Shown here: positions 27,664-40,900 of the stretch, in pieces
How the letters are laid out: each line of letters opens with the position of its first letter
Numbering within the stretch: position 1 is the first letter of the stretch
From: Dicaeum eximium
Taxonomy: Eukaryota; Chordata; Aves; Passeriformes; Dicaeidae
DNA: 64,000 nt
NCBI GenBank assembly: GCA_013396995.1
Contig: VWZP01008344.1
Span: forward strand, 483,987 to 547,986
Direction of reading: 5' to 3'
Notes under the pieces: model-generated
What the model saw: the letters and a program-made list of their open reading frames with translations, nothing else
Told to the model about the DNA's origin: nothing
The model's database searches: none
Position numbers and translations under genes: made by a program

Positions 27664-27956
27664 AAGAGCATGAAGGGATAGGAAAAGGTGTAACAGATTT
27701 AAACAAAAAGCAAAATTAGATTAGGTTTAGATCAAAAATTAGCAAGGAATTCTCTACTATCAGGGTGGTGAGGCACTGGAACAGGTCACCCAGAGAAGCT
27801 GTGGATGCCTCACTCTTTGAGGCATTCCAGGCCACATTGGATGGGGCTCCAAACAACCTGGTCTAAGAGGAAAAACATCCGTGCTCTACAACAGGGGGGC
27901 TGGAACAAGACATCTCTAAGGTCCCCTTCCACCACAAACCATTCTATGACTCTATG
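27664..27956 (+). repeat. Copy 2 of the exact 293-base duplication
   Basis: Identical to 27370-27662. It starts immediately after the N, with no 5' CR1 continuation, and runs into unique flanking sequence at 27957. The complementary missing flanks of the two copies support an overlap that was not collapsed. Confidence 0.95.
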
Positions 27957-28624
27957 AAATACAACCTGCTCCAGACAGAAAGTAAAGCAAGACATCTGAG
28001 GGATGAAGCACAGATTTCTACTCTTCTTCCAGCTGCTCCAAAGAGACACAGCCTCTCAAACCCACCCCATACCAAAACCAAAAGGTTTTCAGCAAAGTAC
28101 CCATCATGGCCACTACCATAGTGAAGCTACTTAAAAAAAAAAATAAAAAAAACCAAAAAAAAACAAACACCACATTGGTAGACTTAAAGTAAGCAAACAC
28201 CTGAAAACCTTACAGAGACACAGCCCCATCACACCCAGAGCAGTGCTGAGCCAGATGAGACCAAACCACTGTCCCAACCCCTCCCCAGCTTTTGCATGGC
28301 TCCTGACCAGGGTAACTCAGTACTGCTGCCCTGCCTCACACTCAGCTGCTCTCCAACACCCCTTGGGCTGCAGAGCCCCCCTGCCCACACCTGTGGCCAC
28401 TTTTCTTTAGCTGACAGGAAGAGTTTGCTGTTCTCTTAAAGTTCACCTTTTAAACAGCAGGATTCTGCCTTCAAACACAATTTTTAAATAACCCTTATCT
28501 CACTGCTGAATTATTTCTGCGTTACAATGAATTCATAATGATTCATATCTGATTATTAAGGTGTCACAGGCTGAATAGAGAAGGAGACATTTTCTGTGAC
28601 TACAGTAGAAATACATTATCTTCA
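27957..28624. other. Unannotated spacer between two CR1 copies
   Basis: Unique sequence with an A-rich tract at 28133-28168 and a GC-richer stretch near 28210-28410. No exon was recognised. The region near 28500-28560 is AT-rich with ATAATGATT-type motifs. Confidence 0.45.
28133..28168. repeat. A-rich tract
   Basis: Runs of A interrupted by single T, CC and C (A10 T A8 CC A9 C AAAC). It may be a decayed retroelement tail or simple sequence; no body was recognised upstream. Confidence 0.8.
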
Positions 28625-28712
28625 TGGTATCAGGTCCTGTGCGGGGCCAGGATTTGGACTTGGATGTTCCTTGTGGGTCCCTTCCAACTCAGGATATTTT
28701 ATGATTCTACGA
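28625..28712 (+). mobile_element. CR1 LINE 3' tail fragment
   Basis: About 88 bases matching the last part of a CR1 3' UTR: 'ggtcctgtgcggggccagga', 'tttggacttggatg', 'tgggtcccttccaactcagg', 'atattttatgattcta'. The order and spacing are those of avian CR1 3' ends, and the closing octamer is partly decayed (atgattctacga). No upstream CR1 sequence is visible, so this is a severely 5'-truncated insertion. It belongs to a different subfamily type from the 27.2-kb copy, which has 'ccccttccacc' instead of 'cccttccaactcagg'. Confidence 0.85.
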
Positions 28713-31700
28713 CGTATTTTTGTCTTTATAACTCACCTTGTTATAGTTTGCTCCCAGGAAACTCTTCTGACTTCAAAGCCCTTATCTCCAAGATTCTCCA
28801 ACCCCTCTGTTGCGTGTAAAAAGGCAGAGTTAGGACAAATCTAACCAAAACATTCTTTAATAAAAAGGTACTTTTCATGCATTGAAAATGTGAAACTTTA
28901 GCACTGCGATATTCTTCTCTGTGATAAGGATGAGAACTTCAAATTCTTGGTTTTTTTTTTTTCTAATTTGTTGGAGGTTTTGATTTGTTAATCAAAACAA
29001 ATTTGCTAATTTCTACACTTGTAAGTGTGTGTAAGACTGGAAGAAGCAGCAGAGAGTGCTTTGCCACGAGCTGTTTGTTTTAATGACAGAAGGTGACTAG
29101 TTTCATCATTCTGCCCACGTGTACCTGCAGTGCAGGAGCTCACTGCACTCCAGTGTCCCCTCCAGGAGGTGGCTGGGGGACTTCTATCTGTCCAACTGCT
29201 TCTGCAAGACCTTGAAAGATCTTGTCCTGCAGAAATGTCTGTCAGTTCCCAGCCAGTATTGGCTTCAGCAGCTGGTTACTGTAATAGCATGGAGCTGTTC
29301 ATGAAAGGAAATAGTTTTGTTATTGGAAAATTGTGCTGTTGTGCATCTGTGAGAAATAAAGACATGCAGTGGGTAAATAAACACATTAGAGTGAACCCAA
29401 ACAAACAAAAATGAAAATCTTTAACAGCTTAAAGTATCTTTCTTAAGTGTACCATCTGTCTCCAAGCATCAATTATATAAAATCAAGGGGATGGATAAAA
29501 ATACACAATAAATTGTGGGCTGCTTGAGTACGCATTTGTTTTATAAAAAATGTACTGCATCACAGCATAACTTTAATTCTGACCTTAAATAAATACTATT
29601 ACAGGAGACCTCTCACATTCTAACCGTAACAAAAACTACTTCTGGAAGAGAAAACCATTAAAAATTACTTATTTACACGTTAATGACATTAACTGACAAG
29701 CATCAAATAGAAGTCTGCATATATACATTTTGTTAGATTAAGTGGGAAAATACTTTAATAAGATATCTGGCAGAACTGAGAGAATTCACAGCAATTAAAA
29801 ATGCTTTAAAACTCTACAGCACGTTAATATATTAAACTATTAAAAATGCCTGCAACAGTATCCATTAACATGTTGATTTAAGGAACCCTCAGCACATTGC
29901 AGGGTCAAGACTGTAGTGTTATCATGAAATTTGTGTTTCTTTGTAGTTGTATGAAAGTGTGTTTATTAGGGGGCTAGTATTTATTTCTTTTGTTTTAAAA
30001 AGATTGTTTTCTGGTGATTAGTTATTACCATTTTCCCAGTGGATTAGATTTGAAGTTTTGGGGTTTTTTTTTTCTCCTAGAAACTTCTACATAGTAAAGT
30101 GTTATACTCCCAGGAGCACTCGTGGTCCTGCTGTGAACATCTTTACAGAAAGCAGCACCCACAGAAGAGTTTGCATATATTTATCTGTATTTGGTACCCC
30201 TTGGCCCTGCCCTCACTACAATTCTCCATACAGCTCACAGAGAAATTCATAAAATTGAACCCAAATGAGATTACATTGATAATATAGTGCTCCTTTGGAG
30301 ACCACCTTTTAGAACAAGGTGCAATACTGCAATTCTCCAAGCTGAGCAGGTGTGATAATGAATTCAAGAGCTGAGAATGTGTCACAGTGAATTCAGTTGT
30401 TCTCAAAGCTTAATACGTGCAGGTTGCAATTTGATGATGCTTTATGCAATTGCAGGGTTGTTACTGTCAGAAACAATCTGTTTGCTTTGCATATTTTCAC
30501 ATTTTTGTGAGCTGCCTAGATTCTATCTTCTGCAATTGGCATAGAGATTTACCAATTTATTTTATTTTTCAAGATGAGTAGCTTTGCAAAGGATCTGAAA
30601 AGGTCCCAGCATGCAAAATTTGGGAAAATTCTGGGGCATAATGATATTCATGAGGATTCAGATTCCACATTCATCTGACCTTGACAGTTGAAATGAGGCC
30701 AGAGGATCTCAAAGACCAAGCTCCATGGGTCAGAAAGCCACAGAAGCAGAGCAGAGAGAAAACTGCACATTCCTGGTTTGCCAAGCAATATTCTGACATT
30801 GGATGGAGAGGCTCTTAGTCAAGAAAAACCAACATAAATAGCCTGGCAGAAGCCATGATGGCTTTTATGGCTCTAAAATAAAAGGTGAAGTAAACATTTC
30901 TGCTGAGCCCCTGTCCATGCAGCCTGTGGAGAGGGCAGGTGTCTGCAGGGAGGGCAGCATGGCCACTCAGCAATGGATCACTGGACAGCGCAGCTCGAGG
31001 TGCTGCCCACCCACCCACGGGCTGGAGTTCATGGTAGGGCAGGGACAGGCAAGGAATAGAGGGCTTCTGCCTCTTCTCATTGCTTGAACGAGCTCTTATG
31101 AGCTCCTCTGATCAGCAGAGGACAGCTCAAGACCTGCTCTCACCTACCCCTGGCTGCTGGGATAGAGGTTGCTCACGGCTGGGATGTGAATGGATGCACC
31201 TCATCATTCCTGCATCCACTCCAGCAAGGCTGCTGTCAGCCTAACCTGGCTCCTCCCTGCTGGCTCACTGCTTCTCTGACTTGAGGGACTGAGAATCCCC
31301 GGGCTTTAAAGCAGTTGAAGCTCTGATCTGTGCAGTGGAGGTTGCTCACAAAGCCTTCCTCCAGCTGTTCAATTGCTTGGACTCGGTCTGCTCTGCGTGA
31401 CAGCCGGCTTTGCAAGCCTTCACTGGTTCTACCTTCTGTTGTAGAAACTCACTTGTAACTTATGATACTCTTGGAGAACAAATTCCCATGGAGTCTTTCT
31501 CAGTCAAAGAATAAATAAAAAAGTACTACAGTAAAAGCTATGACTTATATGTTGTTATTTTTCTATTAGTATTTCTGTCATTAAAGCTGTGTTTCATTTT
31601 ATGTAAAGTCTTGAAACAAAAAAAAAAGTACTTTTCCTACTTACTACTTAAAAAGTTAAGCACCTTTTACATTGCAAATTGGACCTTGTTATTGTATTTT

Positions 31701-32056
31701 GTATATTCTATATCGAACAGATAGATATGGACTTCATTTGCTGATCCATAAGCCTTGTTGATGTCACTAGGAATGACACAAATATACCCTTTAAAAAGTG
31801 ACCAATGCCCAGTGTTTGAGATATGGAAACAATTGAAAATTATTTTCTTGAAGTTGTTCAAACTTTAATAGGGAGATTTGTGAAGTAGAATCCTTCTGTA
31901 AGATATTTGCATTATCAGACCCACTCCACAATTTGTTTTATGTCACATGACTATCTGTAGAAAATGCAGGACTTAATTAGTTGTATCTAGATTATGAGCA
32001 GAAAAAAGCCAGGGTATTTACTCTTACATAAGGAGTGGCATGAACCAGCTGGCATT

Positions 32057-32075
32057 AAAAAAAAAAAAAAAAAAA
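32057..32075. repeat. Poly-A run (19 A)
   Basis: Nineteen uninterrupted A, followed by G, six A and CCCC. No retrotransposed body was recognised upstream. Confidence 0.9.
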
Positions 32076-33592
32076 GAAAAAACCCCACATTGATTCTTAG
32101 GTTCACAAGCCAGACCACAGTGTAGTAAGAGATCCAGCCAAAATATCATACTCTAAATTTGAATCTGAAAAAAAGTGCATTGCAGAAAATGAGTAAGATA
32201 GCGGTTTATAATAAGAAAAATGAGTAAAGATAATAGTTTTGGAGCCTTAACTCCAGTTATTGTTGCTTATGTGACTGCAATTGCAATTCTTAACAATTTC
32301 TGGACACTTCCTATAACCCTGATATTTAAATAAGTGCCACATCTCTGAATTTAATGGATGTCATATAATACAACACAAGATTATATTAGCTGAGTATCTT
32401 GACTGCCACATGCACACTCTGCAGAGTATTTACTAAAAATGAAAACATCTTGTTTTATATTTCCCCCAAGTACAGCTGGCAACATCCCCTTCTGCGATTG
32501 CTGAGTCCCAGAGGCTTTGTGGAACAACATGTTTTGTTTGCTTTCAGTCATATGCTCATGTGATTAAAGCCTTCTTTGCATTATGAAATCATAATGATTT
32601 ATAAACTTCAATATAAATTGAGCTGAACTTTGCAGGAAGCCAAGGTGGAGGGAATTCAGGGCATGCTGCACTTCTAAGGTAGAGGGCTTCATGGAGCAAG
32701 TATCTAAGGAAGCCAAGGATGGACAGGTTTAAAAGTGAAACAAAATTCTGTGTTTAAAAGGTTTTTTAAACTAGACTTCAAAAGCAAAGCATTTCTGAAA
32801 ATCTTCAGACACACAGTTTTCAAAAGTCTAAGGTTTGCATTTATAAACAATCTAGAAAAAGAAGCAAAAATGTAGGTATATTTTTAAAGTTTGTCTACAG
32901 CTTTTGTGATACTAAAGAAAAAAACATTTTCCAGGCTTTTCCAGTGACATATTATTTAGGTTAGATCAACAGTTTTATTACAGAAAAGAATTTCAGGACA
33001 CATAAATTCCATTTAAAAAGCAATAAATAAAAGTTATATTTTTCTGAACTAAAATTTTGTGTTTAACCTGTTTTCAAAAATGCTTGATCTGTGCTCTTTT
33101 CTGGAGAAAAGAAAATCCTAATACATGTAGCAGCAAGGTGAAAATCACATTTTTTAAAACCCATTAATTTTGTATTCCTGACAGCAAAGTTAAAGGAATG
33201 TCTAAAAAATTCCAGTTTTAACACCAGTTGAGACGACTCACCACTTCTCAGGAGGCACCCAGCAGTGTGCAGGATTGGGCCCACAAGTCTGGGATCACTG
33301 AAAAAATTATGAAAGCCACACATTCCTGAAATGTTAGGTTCTGCTTCCTTTCCTTCTAGCTCTTTCCTCTAAGTTTTTTATCTAAATTTTTGATGTTTAT
33401 GTGACTTCTAGAGAAGTATAACAGGATTGAGAAACTTCATAAAAAGAAGTTAGGATTTTCTATTTTAAGATGTTAAGTGCATCCCTCTTTTTGAAAAAAA
33501 ATAGCCTGATGAAAGTAAAATTAGTCCAGGAAGTCAATTTGAGAGTTACTTTCATATCTTTTTCACTCAAAATACATTTAAGATTAAGCTAC

Positions 33593-33593
<1 letters not shown>

Positions 33594-33629
<36 letters not shown>
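33594..33629. repeat. Poly-A run (36 A)
   Basis: Thirty-six uninterrupted A, the longest homopolymer in the window. CR1 does not leave poly-A tails, so this is either an expanded simple repeat or the tail of an unrecognised retroposed RNA on the plus strand. The preceding 150 bases matched nothing I know. Homopolymer length is also error-prone in assemblies. Confidence 0.9.
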
Positions 33630-33632
<3 letters not shown>

Positions 33633-36610
33633 AAAAAGCCCAGGCTTGTTCCCTAGAAAGCTTAAGAATTGTTCACCTCTCTTTGGTTAATTTAGTTTTT
33701 TAAATGTGGTTAGCATCTAAATAAACCTTATCAAACATTTCTTGCTCCACTGACAATTTTCTGACCCCCTAGCTGAAGATCTGAGCCCTAACTTAGTTCA
33801 TGGATGAGTAATCACAGCAGGTCCACAGCAGAACCTATCCTAGAACTACAAATATATCATCTGCAGCATTGTAAATCAAAGCCTCAAAGAGCATCGTTTA
33901 GCCTGAAGCTAAAATTGCTTGTTTATCAGATGGTGCCTAGCTTAGCATGGAGCAGTTCCTTGTAAATCTCAGGGACCTTTTACAGCATATACTTAAGCAA
34001 GCATATTGGCTCCTGGGAGACTTTCCTCGAGCTTTAATGACTGCAGACTGCTAAAAGACCCAGGCCTTGGTTTAGTTAAGTGGTTACTTGTATAGTTTGG
34101 CTCCATTCTGTAAACTCCCAAAGATAAGGTGTCTGCTTTCTCTAGGGAAAGAGCATGCATTAGTTTCTTAGGGAATCTTTATACACTAAGTGTTAATGTT
34201 CTTGTGGCTTTCGGTATTTTGACCTTTGTCTGCTCACTTTTGATTTATGGTGGGAGCAAATCTTTCCCCCCAAGCCCTTCCTATGTTTTATAGGTACTTA
34301 GAAAAGCACAGTGGAGCACTCACAGCACAGCTTTCAAAGGGGACTGTAAGGCCACGCTGCTCCCAAGTACGTGGTACAGCTCGGGACACTCTAATAACAA
34401 GGAGGTAAGACAAGCACCATTTGATTTCTGCTGATCACTAGATTATTTCCCCATAAAATGGGTGGTCACAACAAGCCCTTGGAGCTCCACCCAGTGCAGG
34501 GCAAGTCACAGCCAGGGCCATCCAGCCCCTCTGTCCAGCTGGGTGGCAGTGGCAGTGACAGAAAGGCAGCTGCTCCCCTGGGCAAGTGCTTGCCACAGTC
34601 ATGAACTGGCTGGATTTACCACTGGTGTCCAGGCAGCTACTTCCTGATGGATAGTTGCATACACTTGATGTAATTTGCTAATTGTGGAGCTTGTTATCTG
34701 GGTCTCTCACTTTTTGATTTGAATTAATTAGAGTTCACCTCCATGCAGCCACCTGCTGTGCTGTCACACACAGCATACATTGGTACAACAAAAACAAGGA
34801 ATTTTTTTAATAGGCTTATTCAAGCAAAATGTGCTCCCATTAGATGTGTGAAATGGCATCACTACAATGTCACAGACTAAAAAGAGGAGCATCATTTATT
34901 TCAGCCAGCATGGTAATGGTGCAAGTGAGAGGAAAAAATGGTCCATTGCATTTATAGGCAGAAGACCCAACACATTTAAAATCTAATTTGACTTTACCAA
35001 TTATTCAATATCTTTGAGTCTTTCTCACTTTTGTGTTTTTTTCCTCGATCCAAATGAAAAGCAAGTCTGATTTTTGTTGCTGCTAGTGGCATTGTTAAAA
35101 TTTCTAAGCCAAGAATTTTTGCTGGTCTTGTGTGTGCAAGCCTCCTCCAGCACCATAAGCTCATATTCCTTCAGATAAGTGCACTCCACGTATCATAGAA
35201 CTGAAAATATATCCCTTGCTGCATGTTTTTCCAACAGAACAAATCATTATAACACAGAGCTAAGGAAAAGCTAAATAACTTTAAAGGTTCATGGCACCAT
35301 TTGTCTTTTGAGAGGTGCTACTTTCAAACTACACTGAAAAACATGAGCTTCCTTTTCACTGGGTATTTAACACTGGCAAAGGCACTTACTGTGATATGCA
35401 GTTGGATTTGTTTGTATTTCTTTGCTTTCTGATATTTTAAGAACAATATTGAAAATAAAATGCTGTTTTCTTGTGCCCCAAGTAAGCAGCTTTTGTACAG
35501 AAGGTGTCAGGCCATCTGAAATACATCTGGAGCTATTTTTTCAGCACAGGATCAGTAATGGGTGACCTATTTACTCCATTACTCTCTAAAGATGGTTGAG
35601 CTGGCTTTGATCTCTTGTGGTCTATATTGGGTTGCCAGAAGGTCAGGGGAAAATTACTCACCCTGGCTGCTATGTCCTGTAGGCACATCCCTGTCTCCTA
35701 AAACTCAACTTTTCTTCCCCATTCAGTACTGTTCACTGTTCTGCTGTGGGCTGGGTGTTCAGTCAGGGACATCATGACATTTCACAGAGAAAGTTCTTCA
35801 AATCTGACATGTACTCTATAGGTGATACAACATCAATACAGCTGATATGACATATTGTTGATAGCTTCTGGGTGTTTTGGAAGACAAAAGAAAAATTAAA
35901 CAGGAAGAGAATTAAAATTAAAATTTTATCCAGGTAGATGGACATTTAGAGATGTCATAACGCCCATGCTAATTTTTGGTTTTGAAAACAATTCATACTG
36001 AACTACTAGAGGGGTTTCAACACTATCCACATTATTACAGGAGACCTTCTGCAGCCTTATAAAAATGCATCATTTCAAGGAAATTGAATTAATCAGTGTA
36101 AGAATTTGTGGTTATTTTACAAATGCATACTTTGCAATAACAATATTTGACATGATTTGGTGCTTTTTTAAGTCAGAGCACTGTATTACTTGAAAATTAA
36201 TTCCATTCTATTTCTGTGATGAAAGTGTCAATATCCTGGTTTGGCAAATGGAGAAATTGAAACAGAGGATCAAATTTGGTTACCCAGGATCACAAAGGCT
36301 CCAGTTATGATGCAGTTAAACATTTGGGCTGCTGCTTGCACCAGCAAGGGCTGCCCCCAGGAACTGAGTGTTGTGCCACAGGTGCTGCAAATTTCATGCA
36401 GCACCTTGGGTAGAGGTTGCTGCCTTAGGCTGTACTTGAGGTATAATGTCTTGGCTTACAATTATGCCTTTGGATGAATATGGACACAGAGAAATGGCAA
36501 CAAAGTCAAAAACAAAAATTAAGAATTCTCTCTTCCAGAAATAGCATCGTTTTTCCAATTTTGCAGTATTATCTCCCTTCAATTTTTCCAGCTAAAACAC
36601 ATGCAAGAGA

Positions 36611-36700
36611 TAACAACTGACAACACAAGAAAACCCACACATACATCCCCCCAAAACAAACAAACATACATACAAACAAACAACAAACCAAAACCCACCA
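36611..36700. repeat. A/C-rich low-complexity tract
   Basis: About 90 bases made almost only of A and C, with CAAA, CATA and AAAC units and one run of six C. It is degenerate simple sequence. Confidence 0.75.
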
Positions 36701-37954
36701 CCTGAGCATGCATGCAAGAGTGCACTGCAGACTGGAGTTAGCAGGAAGGCAAATTGAAATAGTCAGTGGTAAAGGATAACACTATATTTAAACTTTGAAA
36801 CCAAAGAACTCCAGGAAGGGAAGGCTTCATTTAGTAAACACTTTCCAGTTGTAGATGCTAAGAGATTAAGGAAAACAGGTCCATTCAAGGCAAAAAGAAG
36901 GCATTTGAAATTTTCAGTCACTGCTCCTACAGTTGGAATTTGCATTTGGTCACTGACCTCTCTTTTTTGCTTTGAATATTTTTGTCCCCATGTCAGACTC
37001 CCAGGTTTATCACCATCTGATTTTGTCACTTGGATTCTGTTTAGATTTCAGGTCCAAAGTCTGGGTCTAAACCTTTATTCTGTGCAATACAAAAGTATAA
37101 AATGTGCAAAAAACCTCATAGAAAGTAAGTTTTCCAAACAATATATTCATCAGAGGAAGAATCATAACTATCTAGCAAAGGCCTAATCTCCTAATGCCTG
37201 TGAGCAGAAGAGGATAATCCTGGGCCCATTGAAGTTGAGTGAAAAAACTCCACTGAGCCAATTTGCCTTAAGAGATGCTCATTTCTGTGAGGTTGTATTC
37301 TTAAGACCATCCATTACTTCAAAACATGTTGAAAATCAATATTTTTGTAACTATATAGAACTTATTGGGTTGGTGTTATTAAGAACTGGAACTTCAAGGC
37401 ACACAATTTTAAAACAGACAAATGGTGCTAATTTTAAACAGTGAGGATAATGAATCAAACTCCTACATGGAGTAATGGTTCCTCCAGCTCTAAAACCTCC
37501 TTGGTGAAATCTGAAAGTAGCCTGTTTGTGACTATAGAGCATGTCATAATTATGGCTGTTGAAATAATATCACTGGAAAATGTTCTAGTGATTTCTTTTC
37601 TCCTGTTTGATTAGCTTTAGGGGATGACAAACCTTCTCTAAAATGGGAAACCTGTAAAACTCTGCTTTGATAGGTCAGTGTTCCTTCACTGCTTTAGCAA
37701 AATCCCAGAGTGGAGCCTGGTGAGATGCAGTGGGAGGGGCTGGAACATCCCTGCCACCAGCACCACAGAGAAGCCACTGATGCTGCTGTGTGGGGAAATA
37801 AAAAAGCCAAACACATCTTTCCCTTCTTCTCCCATCATTAGAAAACGGAGAACTTGTTGCAGAGAAAAAACAATTATTTTTGTCAAGCTCACAGCATCTG
37901 GTGAGACTGCACATCGCTCAACATTTTGTTACTTATGGAGGGTGGGAAAAGTGA

Positions 37955-37981
37955 GATCCTACCTTACACTGAGGTAGGATC
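37955..37981. repeat. Perfect 10-bp hairpin
   Basis: GATCCTACCT, a 7-base loop (TACACTG), then AGGTAGGATC. The stem is fully paired and half G/C. It is not followed by a T run, and no gene is adjacent. Confidence 0.75.
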
Positions 37982-40900
37982 ACTGCCCCTAGGGTGAAGG
38001 AGGTGGAAAAAACACTCACTAATGCATTTAACTGCCTCTGAAATTCTCTTTAGGAATAAAAGGAGCTTGAGCTTGTAGATTTGCCATTGCCCTTCCGTCC
38101 ATTAGGACAAGTAACTTCAAGCAAATTCTTTCTTCCTCCATGTTTCCAGCCAGGTCAGACTCATTAGTGCCACCAAGGTTCCAGCAGTAGGGTAGGTGCT
38201 TGCATTTGCTGCTAGTTATTTATTTACGTTTACATTGATCTGTAAACACATCTGGGAGCACTTGTACCATCTGCTCCACATTTGTCAGCCACTGAATGGA
38301 GCGTGGACATCTGGGGATGCCACTGGGTTTTGTTGATTTTCCCCCATTAGAGCTACTGTTTCCTTTTTAAGCATGATGTGAGCAAAGACCTTGGCTGGCT
38401 GTATTGAAAAGGCAGATATGTGAGAGTGACATCACCTACAAATCCACCTAATCTGAGTTTTCTCCCACGCTTTCTTCCATTTTACAGAGCTCAGTGTATC
38501 GAGCATGAGCACGCAAAAAAGAAAGAGCATGAAATGCAACATCTATCTCAAGATCTACCACAGTTTTCCTCTGCAGCATGAACAGCAATATTGAATGATA
38601 ACATAACAGACAAACTGAAGTACCTCCCATGTGTCCAGGACATCACAAAACTCCAGATCTGGGGAGTGGAGGGTTAAAAAAAGTCACATAATTTCATGTG
38701 TTCCTCTAAACTCTGCTTCAACAGCCATTGCACACCCACGGACAAAGGTGGGGAACACCAAAACTGCTTGCCTGGCTTCCAGAACCAGAGCCAGAATATT
38801 AATAAATACCCTTCAAAAAAGAATCCCCTTTTTGTCACAAGTGATTGGGTCTTATCTCCCCTTTAACCTGTGTATCTACTGTCTGCAGCCTTACAAATAC
38901 ACAGTTTCTCACAAGTATGATCTTCAGAATCACTGACACAGCACCATCCAATATTTATGTTTAAACACTGACTTTTGTGACAACAATACAAATCATAATA
39001 AATTGATTTTAACATAAAAACTTTCGCTTATTTGGAGCATATTTTGATTAATATTTTAAGATAAGCCTCTTCTAGTATGAAAACTAAAATTCAGAGATAT
39101 CCTCCTACCATGTGCAAACCACATTGTTACAATGAGAAGTAAAATAGTCACTGCCAGCTCCCAGCGTTTTCTGCTTTGAAGAAGCTTTTTACATCCTGCT
39201 GAACTGAAGTGGGGAGTGCTGCCACAAGGATTTCCCTGGGCTGGGGGAGGTGAGCACAGGCGTGAAGCAAAGCTGTCGAGGCATGCTCTGATGTGCAGCC
39301 TCCCTAGTTCTTAGGGCACATGGCCTTCACCCACCAAAAACATGGTTTGGTGGGGCTAAAACAAACTGATTGCACTTCTAAACATAGCTTTGGCTGGGCC
39401 TGATCATAAACATTCGGGTCTGTGGGAGCTGAAGTCGCCTGGGTGATAGCAGGTTTGCAGAGCACACATGCACACGCATTTCTCACATTTTCCAAGAGGT
39501 TTGCCAGATGCCACCCTTCTTAGAGATTCTACCATTAAGTTTTTTAAAACCCTTTATACCTCACAAGTCATAGCTTGTGTCCTATAAATTTTGCTAGCCA
39601 CAAGAGGTTCATAGATTAATGTAGGCACTGTTCTTGGGCCAGTTGTTAGCCCAGTTGCTATGCTCTATAAATATATTGGAATAGCTGGGGAGGTGCCAGG
39701 GAGTCACTGTGAGAACTGTTACAATTCTCCTCCAGGAGGGAGGGAAGGAAGACCTGTTTGCCACCTTCCATGGGTTGCTAGCTACAGCTCCTGCTGCTGC
39801 CAGGAAAATAAACTTGTTCCAGACTGATTGCAATTTACACCAACATTGTAAATGTTACTGCATTCAGTTTTCTTTCAGAATTGCCTCTTTCATTGCATCT
39901 AGAGCAAATTATCCATGCTAGAAAATAGAGAGTTGCAACCAGTTCCTGAGAAATCAGAGAGTAGCTTTTGTTTTTGATGCTTTTGTAACAGGATTTTGGA
40001 TATTTACCTTCAAATTTTACTTTTCTATTTTCCGTGTGAAAGTTTTCTCATAATTTTTCTATGTTCAACCTTGCTGCCTGCAGGGTACTGGTAGAGATGA
40101 CATATACATTTCACCCTGATGTTGTAAATGAAATGAAAATAAATACTGCTCATCACTTGCTCTCGGCCTGTTTTCTCTCTCATTCTGTTGCTCCTCAATG
40201 TAATCCAGCATCACAGCTTTTCTGCCTCTGTGGGAGTCATGGACCAAATTTCCATTCTGAAATGGCCATGAATTTCAAATTCATCCTCTATGTGCACGAC
40301 AGTTAGGAGAGGAGCATTTGTATAATCTTCCATCAGTGTTTGTGTGTAATATACTGGTACCAAAAGGAATTAATCACTATCTCTCCTCTGTTCATGGATT
40401 AGGTTCAGTAGCACATAGGGTGAGGAAATCCTGTGTTAGCTAATTCAATGTTTTCACAGGGGTCAAGGTTAGAGAAAGAGGTCATAGTAGAAACCCAAAA
40501 CACTCAGTACTACACAGAGTCTAAAGGATATGCTTGATTGGAGGTACTGATATTTTAATTTGGATCTTGAAGTTATTTTCTATTTGAATTGCAAAATAAG
40601 AAGGTAGTAATGGAGGTTTGTGGATAACAGTTTCACAAATGACAGAGAATGAAATTTTCTTTATTGCTCGAGGCAGAATGAGCAGTGCATTCTTTTACTT
40701 GACCTCTGTATATCTGGAGAATATGCAAACATATTGAAACTTTGTTGTGTTCTACAGTGGGGGAATGAAGTGCATCGATTGCCTGCGATTATTAGCTGGA
40801 GTGGGATAAGCCTTCTCCTTATTATGCAGATTAGTGAAGCTCTCAGTTCCAACATATTGTACAGATGCAGAAGAGCAGCTGCTCTTACAGATGGCAAGTA

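Larger units (their letters stand above)
27235..27956 (+). mobile_element. CR1 LINE 3' end, plus strand, with internal assembly duplication
   Basis: The element begins near 27235-27250 with a CR1-like 'gtgctcaggctgaagaagag' block that matches the end of CR1 ORF2. It continues with 'gggtggtgaggcactggaac', 'acccagagaagctgtggatgcc' and 'tggatggggctccaaacaacctggtct', and ends in 'ccttccacc' plus an attctatg-type tail. These are the ordered hallmarks of the avian CR1 3' UTR. A T/G-rich insertion (about 27348-27368) interrupts it. As printed it is 722 bases, but 293 bases are an exact repeat separated by one N. The true element is therefore probably about 430 bases, ending where copy 2 ends and the unique flank 'aaatacaacc' begins. 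It is 5'-truncated, as CR1 copies normally are. Confidence 0.9.

Noticed and set aside
33470..33703. Open frame with a long lysine run
   Set aside because: The lysines are the translated 36-A homopolymer.
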